Notes: generated by a model not told the origin, from the sequence alone. Positions 1 to 9,601 are shown, counted from the stretch's first letter. The stretch: 64,000 bases of DNA from Maribacter sp. 1_MG-2023 (GCF_030547005.1 NZ_JAUOPN010000009.1:62001-126000), one strand, 5' to 3'. Translations and numbers: made by a program.

Positions 1-29
1 TAAAGAACTAAGCATTTATTTGTTTAAAA

Positions 30-641
30 TTACTTTTCTACAATAGTTCTAAAAGTCAAATTTACTCTAGGGTTTTTACTTTTAGTAGTTGGCGGCAATC
101 GATGTAACCAATTTGTTTGCGTTTCATCTTTCATAATCAATAAGCTGCCATGTTCTAAAACCAATTCTACTTTCTCTTTAGTTTCTTTATGTTTAAATGC
201 GAATTTGCGTTCATCGCCAAAACTAAGAGAAGCAATGGCTCCGTTCTTCTTTAGGTCTTTTTCTCCATCGCTGTGCCAAGCCATACCCTCGCTACCGTCG
301 TGATATAAGTTTAGTAGGCACGAGTTAAACGTTTCTCCTGTTTCTTGTTCTATTCTATCTTTTAATGCCAGTAATTCCATCGTCCACGGTAAAGCCTCTT
401 TTGTAGTATTAGAGTAAGTATATTCGAATGGTTTTTCGCCATACCAAGCTACTTTACGTTTGGTAATAATCTTTTTTCCAAAGATGATAGCTTCATCATT
501 TTTCCAAACAATGTTATTGAGTAGTTTATCTAGGTAATTCTCAGCTTCCTGTTGGGTAAGTATTTTTCCGTAGTAATTAACTGTTCCTCCCTGCGGAAGC
601 AAGTTTTTACTATGGTCAACCTTTATATCGAATAATTTCAT
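30..641 (-). CDS. AlkB-like 2-oxoglutarate/Fe(II) dioxygenase
   Basis: The 203-residue protein has the full iron and 2-oxoglutarate set of the AlkB family: H123-x-D125 in AWHSDGE, the distal H180 in WLHRLP, and the R192...R198 pair in RVNLTF followed by R. These enzymes oxidatively remove alkyl groups from bases. The short NLYHDGSEG lead-in is closer to the ALKBH2/3-like branch than to E. coli AlkB. The protein is cytosolic, with no signal peptide. It is transcribed alone; the gene to its right is separated by a hairpin. Family identity is firm, but the exact substrate (DNA, RNA or other) cannot be read from sequence. Confidence 0.9.
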   Translation of the reverse strand: MKLFDIKVDHSKNLLPQGGTVNYYGKILTQQEAENYLDKLLNNIVWKNDEAIIFGKKIITKRKVAWYGEKPFEYTYSNTTKEALPWTMELLALKDRIEQETGETFNSCLLNLYHDGSEGMAWHSDGEKDLKKNGAIASLSFGDERKFAFKHKETKEKVELVLEHGSLLIMKDETQTNWLHRLPPTTKSKNPRVNLTFRTIVEK

Positions 642-700
642 TTTCTAATTCATGCTCGTGTGCTTTTACAAGCTAATAAAATTTTAACGCTTTAAAAAAC

Positions 701-747
701 AAAAGCGAATAGCTAACCTTTTTTTATAAGATTATCTACTCGCTTTT
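701..747 (-). terminator. Possible terminator hairpin
   Basis: A 12-base left arm at 701-712 pairs with 736-747 with one mismatch across a 23-base loop. Read on the minus strand it is followed by GTTTTTTAAAG, so it could end transcription of the gene at 777-1256. The long loop keeps confidence modest. Confidence 0.45.
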
Positions 748-776
748 ATAATTAAAGAGAACTTTGTTGATATAGA

Positions 777-1256
777 CTATTTGCTTTTAAGCAAGTTTTT
801 AATCGTTTTGTTCCATTTTTCTATAGACTGAAACTCTCCGCTCAATTGATAGTTTACTTCAGCATTATAGAATTCAAAAACGGTATCGGGTTCATTTGCC
901 TTTTTAGAAAAAAGATTCAAAAGTAAACGCTCTGTTATTTTCTCTTTTCTAGCATACGATTTGCCGATATTGGCAATTTCAGAGGTCTTAATGGTAGATA
1001 AATCGGCGTATTGTTGATTTAAAACATCACCATTTTTAGAAATAAAGAATACGAATTTTTTCTGTGCATCAACACCTATGGCGTAGTGACCAAAAATTTC
1101 ATGTTCCGTTATTTGACAATTATGTTTACTGGCAACATCGTTAAGAGATGTCATCATTTGTTTTTCTTTCGTTTTTCTACTTCTGCTAGTTACAACAAAA
1201 GGCATTGCACAAAGTGCAACAGATGCTAAACCAATAGCGGCTATTCCTAATTCCAT
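777..1256 (-). CDS. Membrane-anchored protein of unknown function
   Basis: The 159-residue protein has one N-terminal hydrophobic helix (about residues 3-23) followed by a basic stretch (SRSRKTKEK), so the remaining 130 residues should lie in the cytoplasm. No catalytic motif was recognised. The body is mixed alpha/beta with many Lys and Asp residues. A hairpin lies downstream and no partner gene is on the same strand. It may be one of the small flavobacterial anchored proteins without a name; function unknown. Confidence 0.7.
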   Translation of the reverse strand: MELGIAAIGLASVALCAMPFVVTSRSRKTKEKQMMTSLNDVASKHNCQITEHEIFGHYAIGVDAQKKFVFFISKNGDVLNQQYADLSTIKTSEIANIGKSYARKEKITERLLLNLFSKKANEPDTVFEFYNAEVNYQLSGEFQSIEKWNKTIKNLLKSK

Positions 1257-1364
1257 TTTCTAATTTTTTAAATATGATATATTGTTTTCTGTATGATGTT
1301 TTAAATAACATCATATTAAATAGTTACATATGGTTACCAAAACGATAACCTTTAAAAAAATGGA

Positions 1365-1739
1365 TTACCAGAAACTATGGAAAGGGAAGATGTAATCAGA
1401 CTTTCTATGTCTTATCAATAACGTATTAGCGAACAGTTGGTACTGCTTTATTCTTGCTGCAAAGCGTAACTCACTATTATTTATATGTGAGATTAAACTT
1501 GTGAACGGTAATTTGTAATTCGGTGATGATACTTCCGCAACATCAGAAACTGAAATTTCAGATTGCTGTGCATGTGGAGATAATGTCTTTGTAGATTCTT
1601 TGAATAAGGATTGCTTATTATTGCTAAGGTTTATTACAACCTCATTAGAAAATGGTAACGTATTTGCAGAACTATATATCCCGAAACAATAAATTGTAAC
1701 GAGTAAAAGCACTTTAAATATGTTATTTATACTTTTCAT
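1365..1739 (-). CDS. Small exported protein of unknown function
   Basis: The ATG at 1739 starts one base after the stop of the antiporter gene (TAATATG read on the minus strand), so it is probably translationally coupled to it. A TTG three codons upstream is possible but less likely. The first 25 or so residues form a clear signal peptide ending near SSANTLP. The mature part of about 100 residues is Ser/Asn-rich with no recognised domain and ends in an aromatic stretch (FPFHSFW). Co-transcription with a K+/H+ antiporter suggests an accessory or envelope role, but this is only contextual. Confidence 0.65.
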   Translation of the reverse strand: MKSINNIFKVLLLVTIYCFGIYSSANTLPFSNEVVINLSNNKQSLFKESTKTLSPHAQQSEISVSDVAEVSSPNYKLPFTSLISHINNSELRFAARIKQYQLFANTLLIRHRKSDYIFPFHSFW

Positions 1740-1740
1740 A

Positions 1741-3213
1741 TTAAGCAATAACCGCTTGGTTTAGAATTACATTAACTTCTTTCAAACTTTCGTCATTATC
1801 TAGCAGCAATACTAGAGTATCATTAGCTTCTATAATGGTAGAACCTCCGGGTCTAACAAAAGTGCCATCTCGTTTGATCATTACAATGAATGCAGCTCTT
1901 GGTAAGTGCAAATCTATTATACGTTTATCTACCGCAAAACTATTTGGCAAAATTATAACTTCTTCCATAGCAGATTTCGGTAGATTGAGAATATATCTAT
2001 CATTTTCTGCTATAGGTTTCACTTCGTCAGGTAAAGCAACATTCAGCCATTTTGCAAAAATAGACAATGTAGTACCTTGAATTAGTACTGATGAAACCGA
2101 TATAAAGAATACAATGCTGAAAATGATATTCGCTTTGTCAATACCTGCAAGTAGGGGATAGGTAGCAAATACAATTGGTACGGCACCACGCAAACCCACC
2201 CAAGAGATATAGAATCTTCTACCCATTTTCATTTTAAAGAACATTAAGCTGAGAAAAACACTTACCGGTCTTGCTACTAGAATGAGAAATACTGAAATTA
2301 GTAATCCGATGCCTAAATATGGAATAATTTGCGATGGAAAAACTAATAATCCTAAGGTTAGGAACAATACAATTTGCATTAACCAAGCCATACCATCGAA
2401 CATCTTTAAAATGGTCGATTTATGTATTAAATCTTGATTACCTAAATATACGGCACAAATGTAAATGGCTAAGAATCCGTTACCACCAACAGCATCTGTA
2501 GCTGAAAAGGTGATGAACATTAGAGCGATTACCAATACTGGGTAAAGGCCTTCAAAACCAAGTTTGATTTTATTGATGATAATCTCACTCAATTTACCAA
2601 AAGCAAATCCACCTATAGCTCCCAGTATCATTTGTTGTAAAAATAGGGGTATGATGGAAAGAACACTTAAATCTTGATTAATGACCAAGGTTAAAAAAGC
2701 AAGTGTTAGTACATAGGCCATAGGGTCGTTACTACCACTTTCTAGTTCTAATGTAGGTCTAAGGTTGCTTTTTAACGCTAAGTTCTTTGAGCGTAATATG
2801 GAGAAGACAGCGGCGGCATCGGTAGATGAAACTATAGATCCCAAAAGCATACTCTCGTAAATGGTGAAGTCTGTAATGTAGTACACAAAAGTACCTAGTG
2901 TAAGTGCTGTAAGTAAAACTCCTAAGGTAGAAAGTACCAAACCTTCTTTTAAAATCGGTTTTACAGCTTTCCAGTTGGTATCTAATCCACCAGAAAAGAG
3001 AATAAAGTTCAAAGAAACGATACCTATAAATTGAGCAAGCTTGGGGTCGTCGAACTGAATGCCACCAATACCATCAGAACCTGCCAGCATACCAATAGCC
3101 AAGAAAAGGATTAATGTAGGTACCCCAAACTTGTAGGAGGTCTTACCTACTATAATGCTAATAAACAGCAGAATAGAACCTACAAGAAGTATGTTTTCAA
3201 TGGTAAGATTCAT
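1741..3213 (-). CDS. K+/H+ (CPA1-type) antiporter with C-terminal TrkA-C domain
   Basis: The 490-residue protein has about 12 hydrophobic segments over residues 5-390 and a soluble tail (about 400-485) resembling a TrkA-C/RCK-C ligand domain. The conserved antiporter segment GSNDPMA with its membrane Asp is present near residue 155. This layout matches the NhaP2/CvrA potassium:proton antiporters of the inner membrane, which export K+ or Na+ for osmotic and pH balance. Length fits the family. It heads a two-gene unit with the small exported protein at 1365-1739. Ion preference (K+ versus Na+) is inferred from family only. Confidence 0.88.
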   Translation of the reverse strand: MNLTIENILLVGSILLFISIIVGKTSYKFGVPTLILFLAIGMLAGSDGIGGIQFDDPKLAQFIGIVSLNFILFSGGLDTNWKAVKPILKEGLVLSTLGVLLTALTLGTFVYYITDFTIYESMLLGSIVSSTDAAAVFSILRSKNLALKSNLRPTLELESGSNDPMAYVLTLAFLTLVINQDLSVLSIIPLFLQQMILGAIGGFAFGKLSEIIINKIKLGFEGLYPVLVIALMFITFSATDAVGGNGFLAIYICAVYLGNQDLIHKSTILKMFDGMAWLMQIVLFLTLGLLVFPSQIIPYLGIGLLISVFLILVARPVSVFLSLMFFKMKMGRRFYISWVGLRGAVPIVFATYPLLAGIDKANIIFSIVFFISVSSVLIQGTTLSIFAKWLNVALPDEVKPIAENDRYILNLPKSAMEEVIILPNSFAVDKRIIDLHLPRAAFIVMIKRDGTFVRPGGSTIIEANDTLVLLLDNDESLKEVNVILNQAVIA

Positions 3214-3415
3214 TGGTGGTTATTAACTTAAATTTTGTAGCTGTAAAGTTAATTTATTTATCAAAAATTCAATGTAAATGTTAAGGTTTGGCACAATGTT
3301 AACATGTTGTATTAATACCGGAAGTTGCAAGAAAAATTATTGTCTTTTAATCTTAAGGTCAAGTTAATGATTATTAAGATCTTCCCAATTAATATTTTAC
3401 ATAGTTTATTATAAA

Positions 3416-3423
3416 TACATTTG
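3416..3423 (+). promoter_or_regulatory. Bacteroidota-type -7 element
   Basis: TACATTTG matches the TAnnTTTG -7 consensus of Bacteroidota sigma-A promoters. It ends just before an in-frame ATG at 3425, so transcription would begin downstream of that ATG. This argues for the later start at 3449 of the ArsR-type regulator. No clear -33 TTG was found at the ideal distance. Confidence 0.5.
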
Positions 3424-3448
3424 CATGTATCAATATATTAAATTCATC

Positions 3449-3718
3449 ATGGAGCTAAAACAAATAGAAAAAATATCTAAAGCATTAAGTGATGTCAATC
3501 GTCTAAAAATATTACAATACATGCAAAAGAATCAAGGTAAGGTAGAATGTACTAAAGCATGTGATTTATTAGATTTAGCACAACCTTCTATTAGTCATCA
3601 TATAAAGAAACTAGTAGAATCGGAATTAATAAGTCAACATAAAATTGGTCGTAATTATAACTATTCACTGAATCATGAAGTGTGGGATAATTATATGTTG
3701 AGGTTGCAAAATTTGTAA
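3449..3718 (+). CDS. ArsR-family winged-helix transcriptional regulator
   Basis: The roughly 89-residue protein is a minimal ArsR/SmtB-type winged helix. ALSDVNRLKILQYM forms helix 1-2, LAQPSISHHIKKL is the recognition helix, and LISQHKIGRNYNYSLN is the wing. It contains Cys residues just before the recognition helix (VECTKACDLL), at a place where some members bind metal or sense thiol/redox state, but sensing is not shown. The start at 3449 (MELKQ) is preferred over 3425 because a promoter element overlaps the latter. It lies 53 bases upstream of a flavin oxidoreductase gene on the same strand and probably controls it and itself. Confidence 0.88.
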   Translation: MELKQIEKISKALSDVNRLKILQYMQKNQGKVECTKACDLLDLAQPSISHHIKKLVESELISQHKIGRNYNYSLNHEVWDNYMLRLQNL

Positions 3719-3771
3719 TTTTTTAAAATAGATATATAGATACTTTTAAATATATAAATGAATTTAATAGT

Positions 3772-4788
3772 ATGAAAAAAATAAAATATTCCATATTAGA
3801 TTTAGCCATAGTATCGCAGGGGACTACATTGAAAGATACCTTTGATCATTCGGTAGCTTTGGCACGAGCTGCGGAAGAATCTGGCTATACCCGTTTTTGG
3901 TTGGCAGAGCATCATAATTCAGTAGCTATAGGTAGTAGTGCAACATCTATTTTAATAGGTAAAATTGCTGAAGAGACAAAAACAATACGAGTTGGTTCTG
4001 GCGGAATAATGTTACCTAACCATTCCCCGTTAATTATAGCGGAGCAGTTTGGTACCTTAGGCATATTATATCCTAAACGAATAGACTTAGGCTTGGGTCG
4101 CGCGCCGGGTACAGATCAGTTGACAGCACAAGCCATACGTTCAGATTTTTATCAAGCAGCTCAGTCATTTCCTTTAGAAGTTGAAAAAATACAACGCTAC
4201 TTTTCTCCTGAAAATGCCCATGCAAAAGTACGTGCTACTTTAGCCGAAGGGGTAGAGGTGCCTTTATACATTTTAGGTTCAAGTACTGATAGTGCACATT
4301 TAGCAGCTAAAAAAGGTTTGCCTTATGCTTTTGCGAGTCACTTCGCTACAACCCACTTAATGAATGCGTTGAAAATTTATCATAATGAATTTCAGCCTTC
4401 ACAAGAGTTGGAAAAACCTTATACGGCTGCTGGAGTAAACATCATTATTGCAGATACGGACGAAGAAGCAGAACGCATTTCTACATCGTTATATAAAATG
4501 ATAATTGCACTGTTGACGGGTAATAGAACCTTTATGCAACCACCAGTTGACATGACAGATGATTTGCGTGAGTTAAGTCAGAACCCTGCTGTGCAGCAAA
4601 TGTTGAAATACTCATTTATTGGAAGCAAAGAGACCGTTAAAAAACAAGTACAGCAGTTTATATCAGATACTCAGGTAGATGAATTGATTGCAGTGACCAA
4701 TATTTACGACGGTAAAGACCGTATAAAATCTTATCAACTGTTTGCGGAGATTATGAAAGAATTGAACGTTGAAACACCTTTGCTTTAA
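3772..4788 (+). CDS. LLM-class flavin-dependent oxidoreductase (MsnO8-like)
   Basis: The 338-residue protein is a bacterial luciferase-like monooxygenase of the F420-independent, FMN-using type. It shows the YTRFWLAEHHN segment near residue 42, the GSGGIMLPNHSPL strand near residue 77, and DLGLGRAPG near residue 108, all typical of the YhbW/MsnO8 subfamily. Such enzymes oxidise unknown small substrates with reduced flavin. It follows the ArsR-type regulator closely, which suggests an induced detoxification or redox response. It converges with the glycosyltransferase gene to its right with only 12 bases between stops. Confidence 0.88.
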   Translation: MKKIKYSILDLAIVSQGTTLKDTFDHSVALARAAEESGYTRFWLAEHHNSVAIGSSATSILIGKIAEETKTIRVGSGGIMLPNHSPLIIAEQFGTLGILYPKRIDLGLGRAPGTDQLTAQAIRSDFYQAAQSFPLEVEKIQRYFSPENAHAKVRATLAEGVEVPLYILGSSTDSAHLAAKKGLPYAFASHFATTHLMNALKIYHNEFQPSQELEKPYTAAGVNIIIADTDEEAERISTSLYKMIIALLTGNRTFMQPPVDMTDDLRELSQNPAVQQMLKYSFIGSKETVKKQVQQFISDTQVDELIAVTNIYDGKDRIKSYQLFAEIMKELNVETPLL

Positions 4789-4800
4789 GCTTATTTGTTA

Positions 4801-5553
4801 CTATTGATAGGTGTTTTTAATTATGTTTAAAATATGGTAGTATGCTGAATATTGAGCTTTAATTTTAGATCTTGGTCTTCTTTCTTTAGTGTAAGTTCCA
4901 TTATTTATTTTTGATTTTACCACCTTATAATTCAATTTAATGGCTACAAGTGGGAGCAGAAAATCTAGCCCCCACTTTAGGTTATATTCCTTTACAACTT
5001 GTTGTTGTAAAACTATTTTTAAAACATTCTTTCCATATAATAAAACCCCAGACGAAACAGGGTTGAAGTTCGTTATATTAAGGTTTTCGTTTAAATAAAG
5101 TTCCATTTTCGCTCGTTCTTGAATTTCTAGGGTAGATTGAGTAATTACATTTTCAATTTGCCTTTCACCAACTAAAATTTCATCAAAACTTGGTTGGCTC
5201 TCTTTGATGTAATTAATAAACGTATCAAGAAATATGGCATGAGGAAAATCACTATCCATATCACATTTTAAAATGAAATCTGCTTTTGATTTTAATGCTT
5301 CTTCAAACAGTTTTTTTGTACTTTTTACAATTCCTTTATTAATACTATTACTTATTATTTGAAGTTCATTGAAAGTATCATCCTTAAATTTATTTAATAC
5401 AAACAAAGATTCATCTGTACTAAAATCATCTAATACAATTAACTGAAAAGAATAATCTTTGTAATTAGAAATTTGTACTAGAATTGTTTTTAGCGTAGCA
5501 ATTATATTTTTTTCCTCGTTAAAAGAGGGAATTACAATTACTATTTTAATCAT
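4801..5553 (-). CDS. Family 2 glycosyltransferase
   Basis: The 250-residue protein begins with the GT-A signature IVIPSFNEEKNI and has LDDFSTDESL and KCDMDSDFPHA, the Asp-containing nucleotide-sugar/metal motif, near residue 98. C-terminal charged residues (KERRPRSK) lie where GT2 enzymes close over the donor. There is no membrane segment, so it is a cytosolic or peripheral transferase. It lies 34 bases downstream of the nitrilase gene on the same strand and may be co-transcribed, without an obvious joint pathway. Donor and acceptor are unknown. Confidence 0.85.
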   Translation of the reverse strand: MIKIVIVIPSFNEEKNIIATLKTILVQISNYKDYSFQLIVLDDFSTDESLFVLNKFKDDTFNELQIISNSINKGIVKSTKKLFEEALKSKADFILKCDMDSDFPHAIFLDTFINYIKESQPSFDEILVGERQIENVITQSTLEIQERAKMELYLNENLNITNFNPVSSGVLLYGKNVLKIVLQQQVVKEYNLKWGLDFLLPLVAIKLNYKVVKSKINNGTYTKERRPRSKIKAQYSAYYHILNIIKNTYQ

Positions 5554-5587
5554 TATTTTGTAATAAGTAAATCATATTTTTTTAGTG

Positions 5588-6562
5588 TTATTCATTGACA
5601 TCTATGATAGATTGTCGCTCTCTATTAACGGTGAGTTTTGTTACATCTGGACGTGAATAATGCCCAACAGGGTCAAAATTTTGTCGTTCTTCAAGTACTC
5701 TATTAAAATCTATTGTCGTTGTAATAAGACCTTCCTTGTCAATAACCGGTGGTAAGATCCATTCTCCATCCGGTCCGGCAATACAAGAGCCTCCGTTTGC
5801 CAGAGTATTTGGGCAGTTTTCAAGAATAGTATCTAAGTGTGGTGTGTCTTTAGGGAAATCGGTTTTGCTCATTAAACTAGAAACGGAAACTACAAAAGAT
5901 CTAGATTCCCTTGCGATAAATCGTGTAATATCAGCAGTGTTGTAATCGGAACCCGGCCATACGGCAATATGCAAATCTTCTCCCAAACCATATAAAGCGG
6001 TGCGCGGAAGAGGCATCCAGTTTTCCCAGCAATTTAGTCCGCCAACAGTAAAGTTTTTTAACTCGTGAACTCGTAAACCATTACCATCACCAGGTGCCCA
6101 TGTAAGTCGCTCTTCATAGGTGGGCTGTAATTTTCTGTGAACCGATTTAATTTCACCATCACTATTGATATAAACCAGCGAGCAGTAAATACTGTGTCCG
6201 CCTCTATTTTTTGCTCGTTCCATTAATCCTAAGTAGATGGCAATCTTATGTTGCTTTGCAAGAGCACAAATGTCATCTAATTCTCCCGCTTCAATTTGAA
6301 TGGAATTTTTAATATAATGGGCATGAATTTCTTTCTGAACTTTAGAGTCAAACTGAGCACCATCGGTCATGGAAACCCAAAAAGGATAGCCAGGTAATAG
6401 AGCTTCACCAAAAACTACAAGCTCACAATCATCTTCACCAGATTTAATGATATAATCCTTGATTTTATCAATAGTCTTCTCTTTATTTAGCCAAACAGGT
6501 GAGATTTGAGCCATACCTATTTTAAGGTTATTTTGTTCTGGGGTATCTATTATTTTAGCCAT
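5588..6562 (-). CDS. Nitrilase-superfamily carbon-nitrogen hydrolase
   Basis: The 324-residue protein has the Glu-Lys-Cys triad of the superfamily: E53 in FGEALLPGYPFW, K144 in HRKLQPTYEE, and C178 in GLNCWENWMPL. The sequence around Cys (CWENWMPLPR) and the PGYPFW segment are those of true nitrilases (branch 1), which turn nitriles into carboxylic acids plus ammonia, rather than amidases. Length (about 320-350 aa in the family) fits. It is cytosolic. The first gene of a likely two-gene unit with a glycosyltransferase; the spacer to the right is 137 bases and featureless. Confidence 0.9.
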   Translation of the reverse strand: MAKIIDTPEQNNLKIGMAQISPVWLNKEKTIDKIKDYIIKSGEDDCELVVFGEALLPGYPFWVSMTDGAQFDSKVQKEIHAHYIKNSIQIEAGELDDICALAKQHKIAIYLGLMERAKNRGGHSIYCSLVYINSDGEIKSVHRKLQPTYEERLTWAPGDGNGLRVHELKNFTVGGLNCWENWMPLPRTALYGLGEDLHIAVWPGSDYNTADITRFIARESRSFVVSVSSLMSKTDFPKDTPHLDTILENCPNTLANGGSCIAGPDGEWILPPVIDKEGLITTTIDFNRVLEERQNFDPVGHYSRPDVTKLTVNRERQSIIDVNE

Positions 6563-6699
6563 TGCTGAATACTATTTTTATATTATAATTTTGAAATTAT
6601 TTTTTATCAAGAGAATGTTGATTATTAAATGTATGATAAAGATCAACTTTAATATGAAATATGTAAATATCTAGTTTATAGTCTATTGTGGTTGATTAT

Positions 6700-7830
6700 T
6701 TATTCTTTTAAAATGCCGTTTTGGCTAACGCTATAAAAAGAAGTTCCGTCAAAACGGAACAAACCCATATAGCCTCCCAGCCAAATTCTCCCTTCATTAT
6801 CTTCAAATATACTTTGTATAGCGCCACTTTTAAGTCCGTCTTTTTCGTTGTAATTTGTTGCAATTGTACCGTTGTATCTGTAAACACCAAAACTTTCAAT
6901 GGGAAACCAAATTTTACCAGCTGTATCTTCAAATAAGCTCCAAACTTCAGTACTGTTTTCTCTTTCCTTTGTAGCAATTTTAGTGAAAGATTTTCCGTCC
7001 CAATAACATACTCCTCCGTAATGAGTGGCAAACCAAATGTTACCATTTTTATCCTCTAAAATGTCATTAACAGCGTTATTGCATAATCCGTCGGTTTCTG
7101 AAAGATTAAATAATGATTTTCCATCATAATAATAAGCACCTTCGTTAGTGCCGAACCACATAGTATTCTTACTGTCTTCCATTATACTATGTACTATTTT
7201 AGCACTTGTAATACCTCTGTTGTAATCTGGTTTGGATTCTGGTAAAGTAAACGAAGTAAATTTTTGACCATCAAATAAATTTATTCCCTCTAAAGTACCT
7301 ATCCAAATGATACCTTTACTGTCCACAAAAAGACTCCAAACGTTATTGTTGTTAAGTCCATCTTTTTCTGTAAAATTTATAAAAGAACTGCCATTAAATT
7401 TTGTTATACCGCGTTCGGTGCCAAACCAAATATTTCCGTCATTATCTTCAATGATTCCCCTAACAGCGACGCCACCAAAACCCTCATTGATAGAAAAATA
7501 ATCAAGAGATTTTCCATTATACCGTGCAACACCATCTCCATTGGTACCAAACCATAGATTTCCACTTTTATCTTGAAATATCCTCCGAACAAATTCGCTT
7601 ATGGGTACATCAATAGTCGGTTGCAAAAAAGGACTACTATATTCATTTTTAAGCGGTTGTGTTTTTTGTAATGGAATGTCTTTCAGAGAGGTTCTTGAAT
7701 CTGTATCGTTTGACTGCTGTTTATTTTCTGTTTGTTGACCGTTGCAAGAAATGATAAAGGCTGAAAACAGGAGTAGGAGTAAAGACGATACACCAGTAAT
7801 GCCATTATAGATATATGTCGTCTTTTTCAT
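6700..7830 (-). CDS. Lipoprotein with two-component-regulator-type beta-propeller repeats
   Basis: The 376-residue protein has a signal peptide with a lipobox-like IISCNG (Cys near residue 29), so it should be a membrane-anchored lipoprotein. The rest is a run of about six to seven repeats of the form D-x-x-G-x-I/L-W-F/I-G-T...G, the reg_prop repeat found in the sensor part of Bacteroidota hybrid two-component systems. Here no kinase follows, so it is a free propeller. It is the last gene of a four-gene minus-strand operon (with TPR, PIG-L and alpha/beta hydrolase genes), suggesting a shared envelope task. Ligand unknown. Confidence 0.85.
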   Translation of the reverse strand: MKKTTYIYNGITGVSSLLLLLFSAFIISCNGQQTENKQQSNDTDSRTSLKDIPLQKTQPLKNEYSSPFLQPTIDVPISEFVRRIFQDKSGNLWFGTNGDGVARYNGKSLDYFSINEGFGGVAVRGIIEDNDGNIWFGTERGITKFNGSSFINFTEKDGLNNNNVWSLFVDSKGIIWIGTLEGINLFDGQKFTSFTLPESKPDYNRGITSAKIVHSIMEDSKNTMWFGTNEGAYYYDGKSLFNLSETDGLCNNAVNDILEDKNGNIWFATHYGGVCYWDGKSFTKIATKERENSTEVWSLFEDTAGKIWFPIESFGVYRYNGTIATNYNEKDGLKSGAIQSIFEDNEGRIWLGGYMGLFRFDGTSFYSVSQNGILKE

Positions 7831-7873
7831 TTATACTGTTTTTAAAATGGTTTACTTGTTGTTGTCTATAATT

Positions 7874-8731
7874 TTAGTCATTACTGATATTGGTGTTTAA
7901 TTTAGTTTGAAGCTGTTTTTTAATTCGTTGTGCGAAAATATGATTAGGGTCTAATTCAAGAGCTTTATCAAGGTTTGAAGTTGCTAAAGACAAACTATCC
8001 ATTTTTAAATAAATACTACCGTATAACACATAAGGTTGAGGTATATTCGGGTCATTGATCTGGGTATTAAATTGGTCGGCAATAGCGAGTGCTTTTTTGA
8101 AATTCCCCAAATCAGATTCCAAGGTAGCTGCATAGCTAATAAAAAATAGTATTTTCTTTTGTTTAGGTGTGGTAAGAATGTGTAACGAATCTAAGGCTAA
8201 TTCAGGTCCGTAAATAGCATTCAATACCTCAATGTATTCTGCCTTTATATATGATTCGTTGGGGTATTTATGTATAAAAGTTCTATAGTTTTTCTCAGCT
8301 GTTGACAAGAAATTTGATATAAAATCTTTCTCTAGTTTTATTTGTTGTTCACGTGTATTAAACAGTTCTAGCGTAATCATGGTAACTTCTAAAATCAGTT
8401 GGTCGTCTTCACGAACTTTAATTTGAGAGTTATTTAGGTCGTTTAAAATTTGAATTCTTTCCTTGAGATTGGTCGTGTTTTTGCCAACCAACGCCTGCCC
8501 GACAATAAAAGTAGAATCGAATGCTACGGCTTTTCTAAATGCTTTTTCAGATAGCGTCCATTGACCATAATCTAGAATATGCTCCCAACCTTTATTAAAG
8601 TAAAAAACAGCAGAATCGTTTTTAGCGCCGTAAGTGTAAACGGCTGGTTGGTTAGATGATTTATTTTGTTTTTGCTGACATGAAGTAAACAATACAAAAG
8701 CTAGTACATAAAGGGAATACTTCAATGACAT
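7874..8731 (-). CDS. TPR-repeat lipoprotein
   Basis: The 285-residue protein has a lipoprotein signal (VLFTSCQQK, Cys near residue 18). The body is helical with tetratricopeptide-like repeats: one near residues 40-75 around a modified-TPR start and a clear C-terminal one (LATSNLDKALELDPNHIFA, about 248-268). TPR proteins usually hold partner proteins. It sits 11 bases downstream of the PIG-L gene and 43 bases upstream of the propeller lipoprotein, within the same operon. Confidence 0.8.
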   Translation of the reverse strand: MSLKYSLYVLAFVLFTSCQQKQNKSSNQPAVYTYGAKNDSAVFYFNKGWEHILDYGQWTLSEKAFRKAVAFDSTFIVGQALVGKNTTNLKERIQILNDLNNSQIKVREDDQLILEVTMITLELFNTREQQIKLEKDFISNFLSTAEKNYRTFIHKYPNESYIKAEYIEVLNAIYGPELALDSLHILTTPKQKKILFFISYAATLESDLGNFKKALAIADQFNTQINDPNIPQPYVLYGSIYLKMDSLSLATSNLDKALELDPNHIFAQRIKKQLQTKLNTNISND

Positions 8732-8742
8732 GGAAAATAGGT

Positions 8743-9573
8743 TTAATCGAAAATATTGTTTTTAATTTCATTCGAGCCATTCCAAGATCTAAAATATATT
8801 ACCGAATCGGCTTGACCTACAATTTTTATTAAATCATCAATAGCTTCTGGTATATATTGAGATTTGTGGCAATCTGATGCGGTATGCCCAAGCAATAAAT
8901 CTTCCTCATTGAATGGTATTCTATAGGTTAGAAATCTCTTTTGAGTTCTTTTTAAATTATCGTTTAACCATTGTACTAAATCAGTATTAAAGTTGACATT
9001 CGTGTTACTTATTTCTTTCGGATACCCGTAATACAAAAGGTTTTGTAAAGATTCTGATGTTTCTCGTTGAAAAACCTCGGTAACCACGTTACTAACAATT
9101 CTATGGTCTGGGTGACCGTATTGGCCACCAGGTCCAAAACTAATTACAGTATTGGGTCGGTATTTCGTAAAAAGGCTATCAATTTTTTCGTCTAAAGAAT
9201 TAATGTTCTCTTTTTGCGCTAAATCTCCGTCTATATAACTAAGAAATATCGGTGGATTAATTCCTAAGGTTTTTGTAACGCATAAGGCTTCTTCTGCACG
9301 TATTTCTGCCAATAATTCACCCGCAGGAATATTTGCATGAGGTGTAACTCCTTTTGAGCCATCGGTAACAATCACCAAGTGAATATTTACCCCTTCTTTT
9401 TGATACTTCGATAGAATAGGGGATATAACAATCTCATCATCTGGATGAGCAAATATCGCCATTAGGGTTTTGCCGTTATTGGAAGAGATTTTATTTTTAA
9501 TTGATTTCTTCTCATGATTACCACAGGAAGATAATAGAAGAATAGTTAAAAGAATCGGTAATAGGTTTCTCAT
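8743..9573 (-). CDS. PIG-L/LmbE-family N-deacetylase lipoprotein
   Basis: The 276-residue protein has a lipobox (LLSSCG, Cys17) and the PIG-L zinc motif AHPDDE (H43, D45, D46) plus the second motif GHPDHR near residue 153. The family removes acetyl groups from N-acetylglucosamine-type conjugates with zinc. An exported, lipid-anchored form is seen in Bacteroidota and probably acts on extracellular or cell-surface aminosugar compounds, but the substrate is unknown. It is second in the minus-strand operon, 28 bases after the alpha/beta hydrolase. Confidence 0.88.
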   Translation of the reverse strand: MRNLLPILLTILLLSSCGNHEKKSIKNKISSNNGKTLMAIFAHPDDEIVISPILSKYQKEGVNIHLVIVTDGSKGVTPHANIPAGELLAEIRAEEALCVTKTLGINPPIFLSYIDGDLAQKENINSLDEKIDSLFTKYRPNTVISFGPGGQYGHPDHRIVSNVVTEVFQRETSESLQNLLYYGYPKEISNTNVNFNTDLVQWLNDNLKRTQKRFLTYRIPFNEEDLLLGHTASDCHKSQYIPEAIDDLIKIVGQADSVIYFRSWNGSNEIKNNIFD

Positions 9574-9601
9574 TGTGTTGGTTAAGAATGATAACGTTCA
9601 A

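Noticed and set aside
4772-4816. Inverted repeat AAACACCT...AGGTGTTT between convergent genes
   Set aside because: The loop is about 29 bases, and both arms are partly within the coding ends; too weak to call a terminator.
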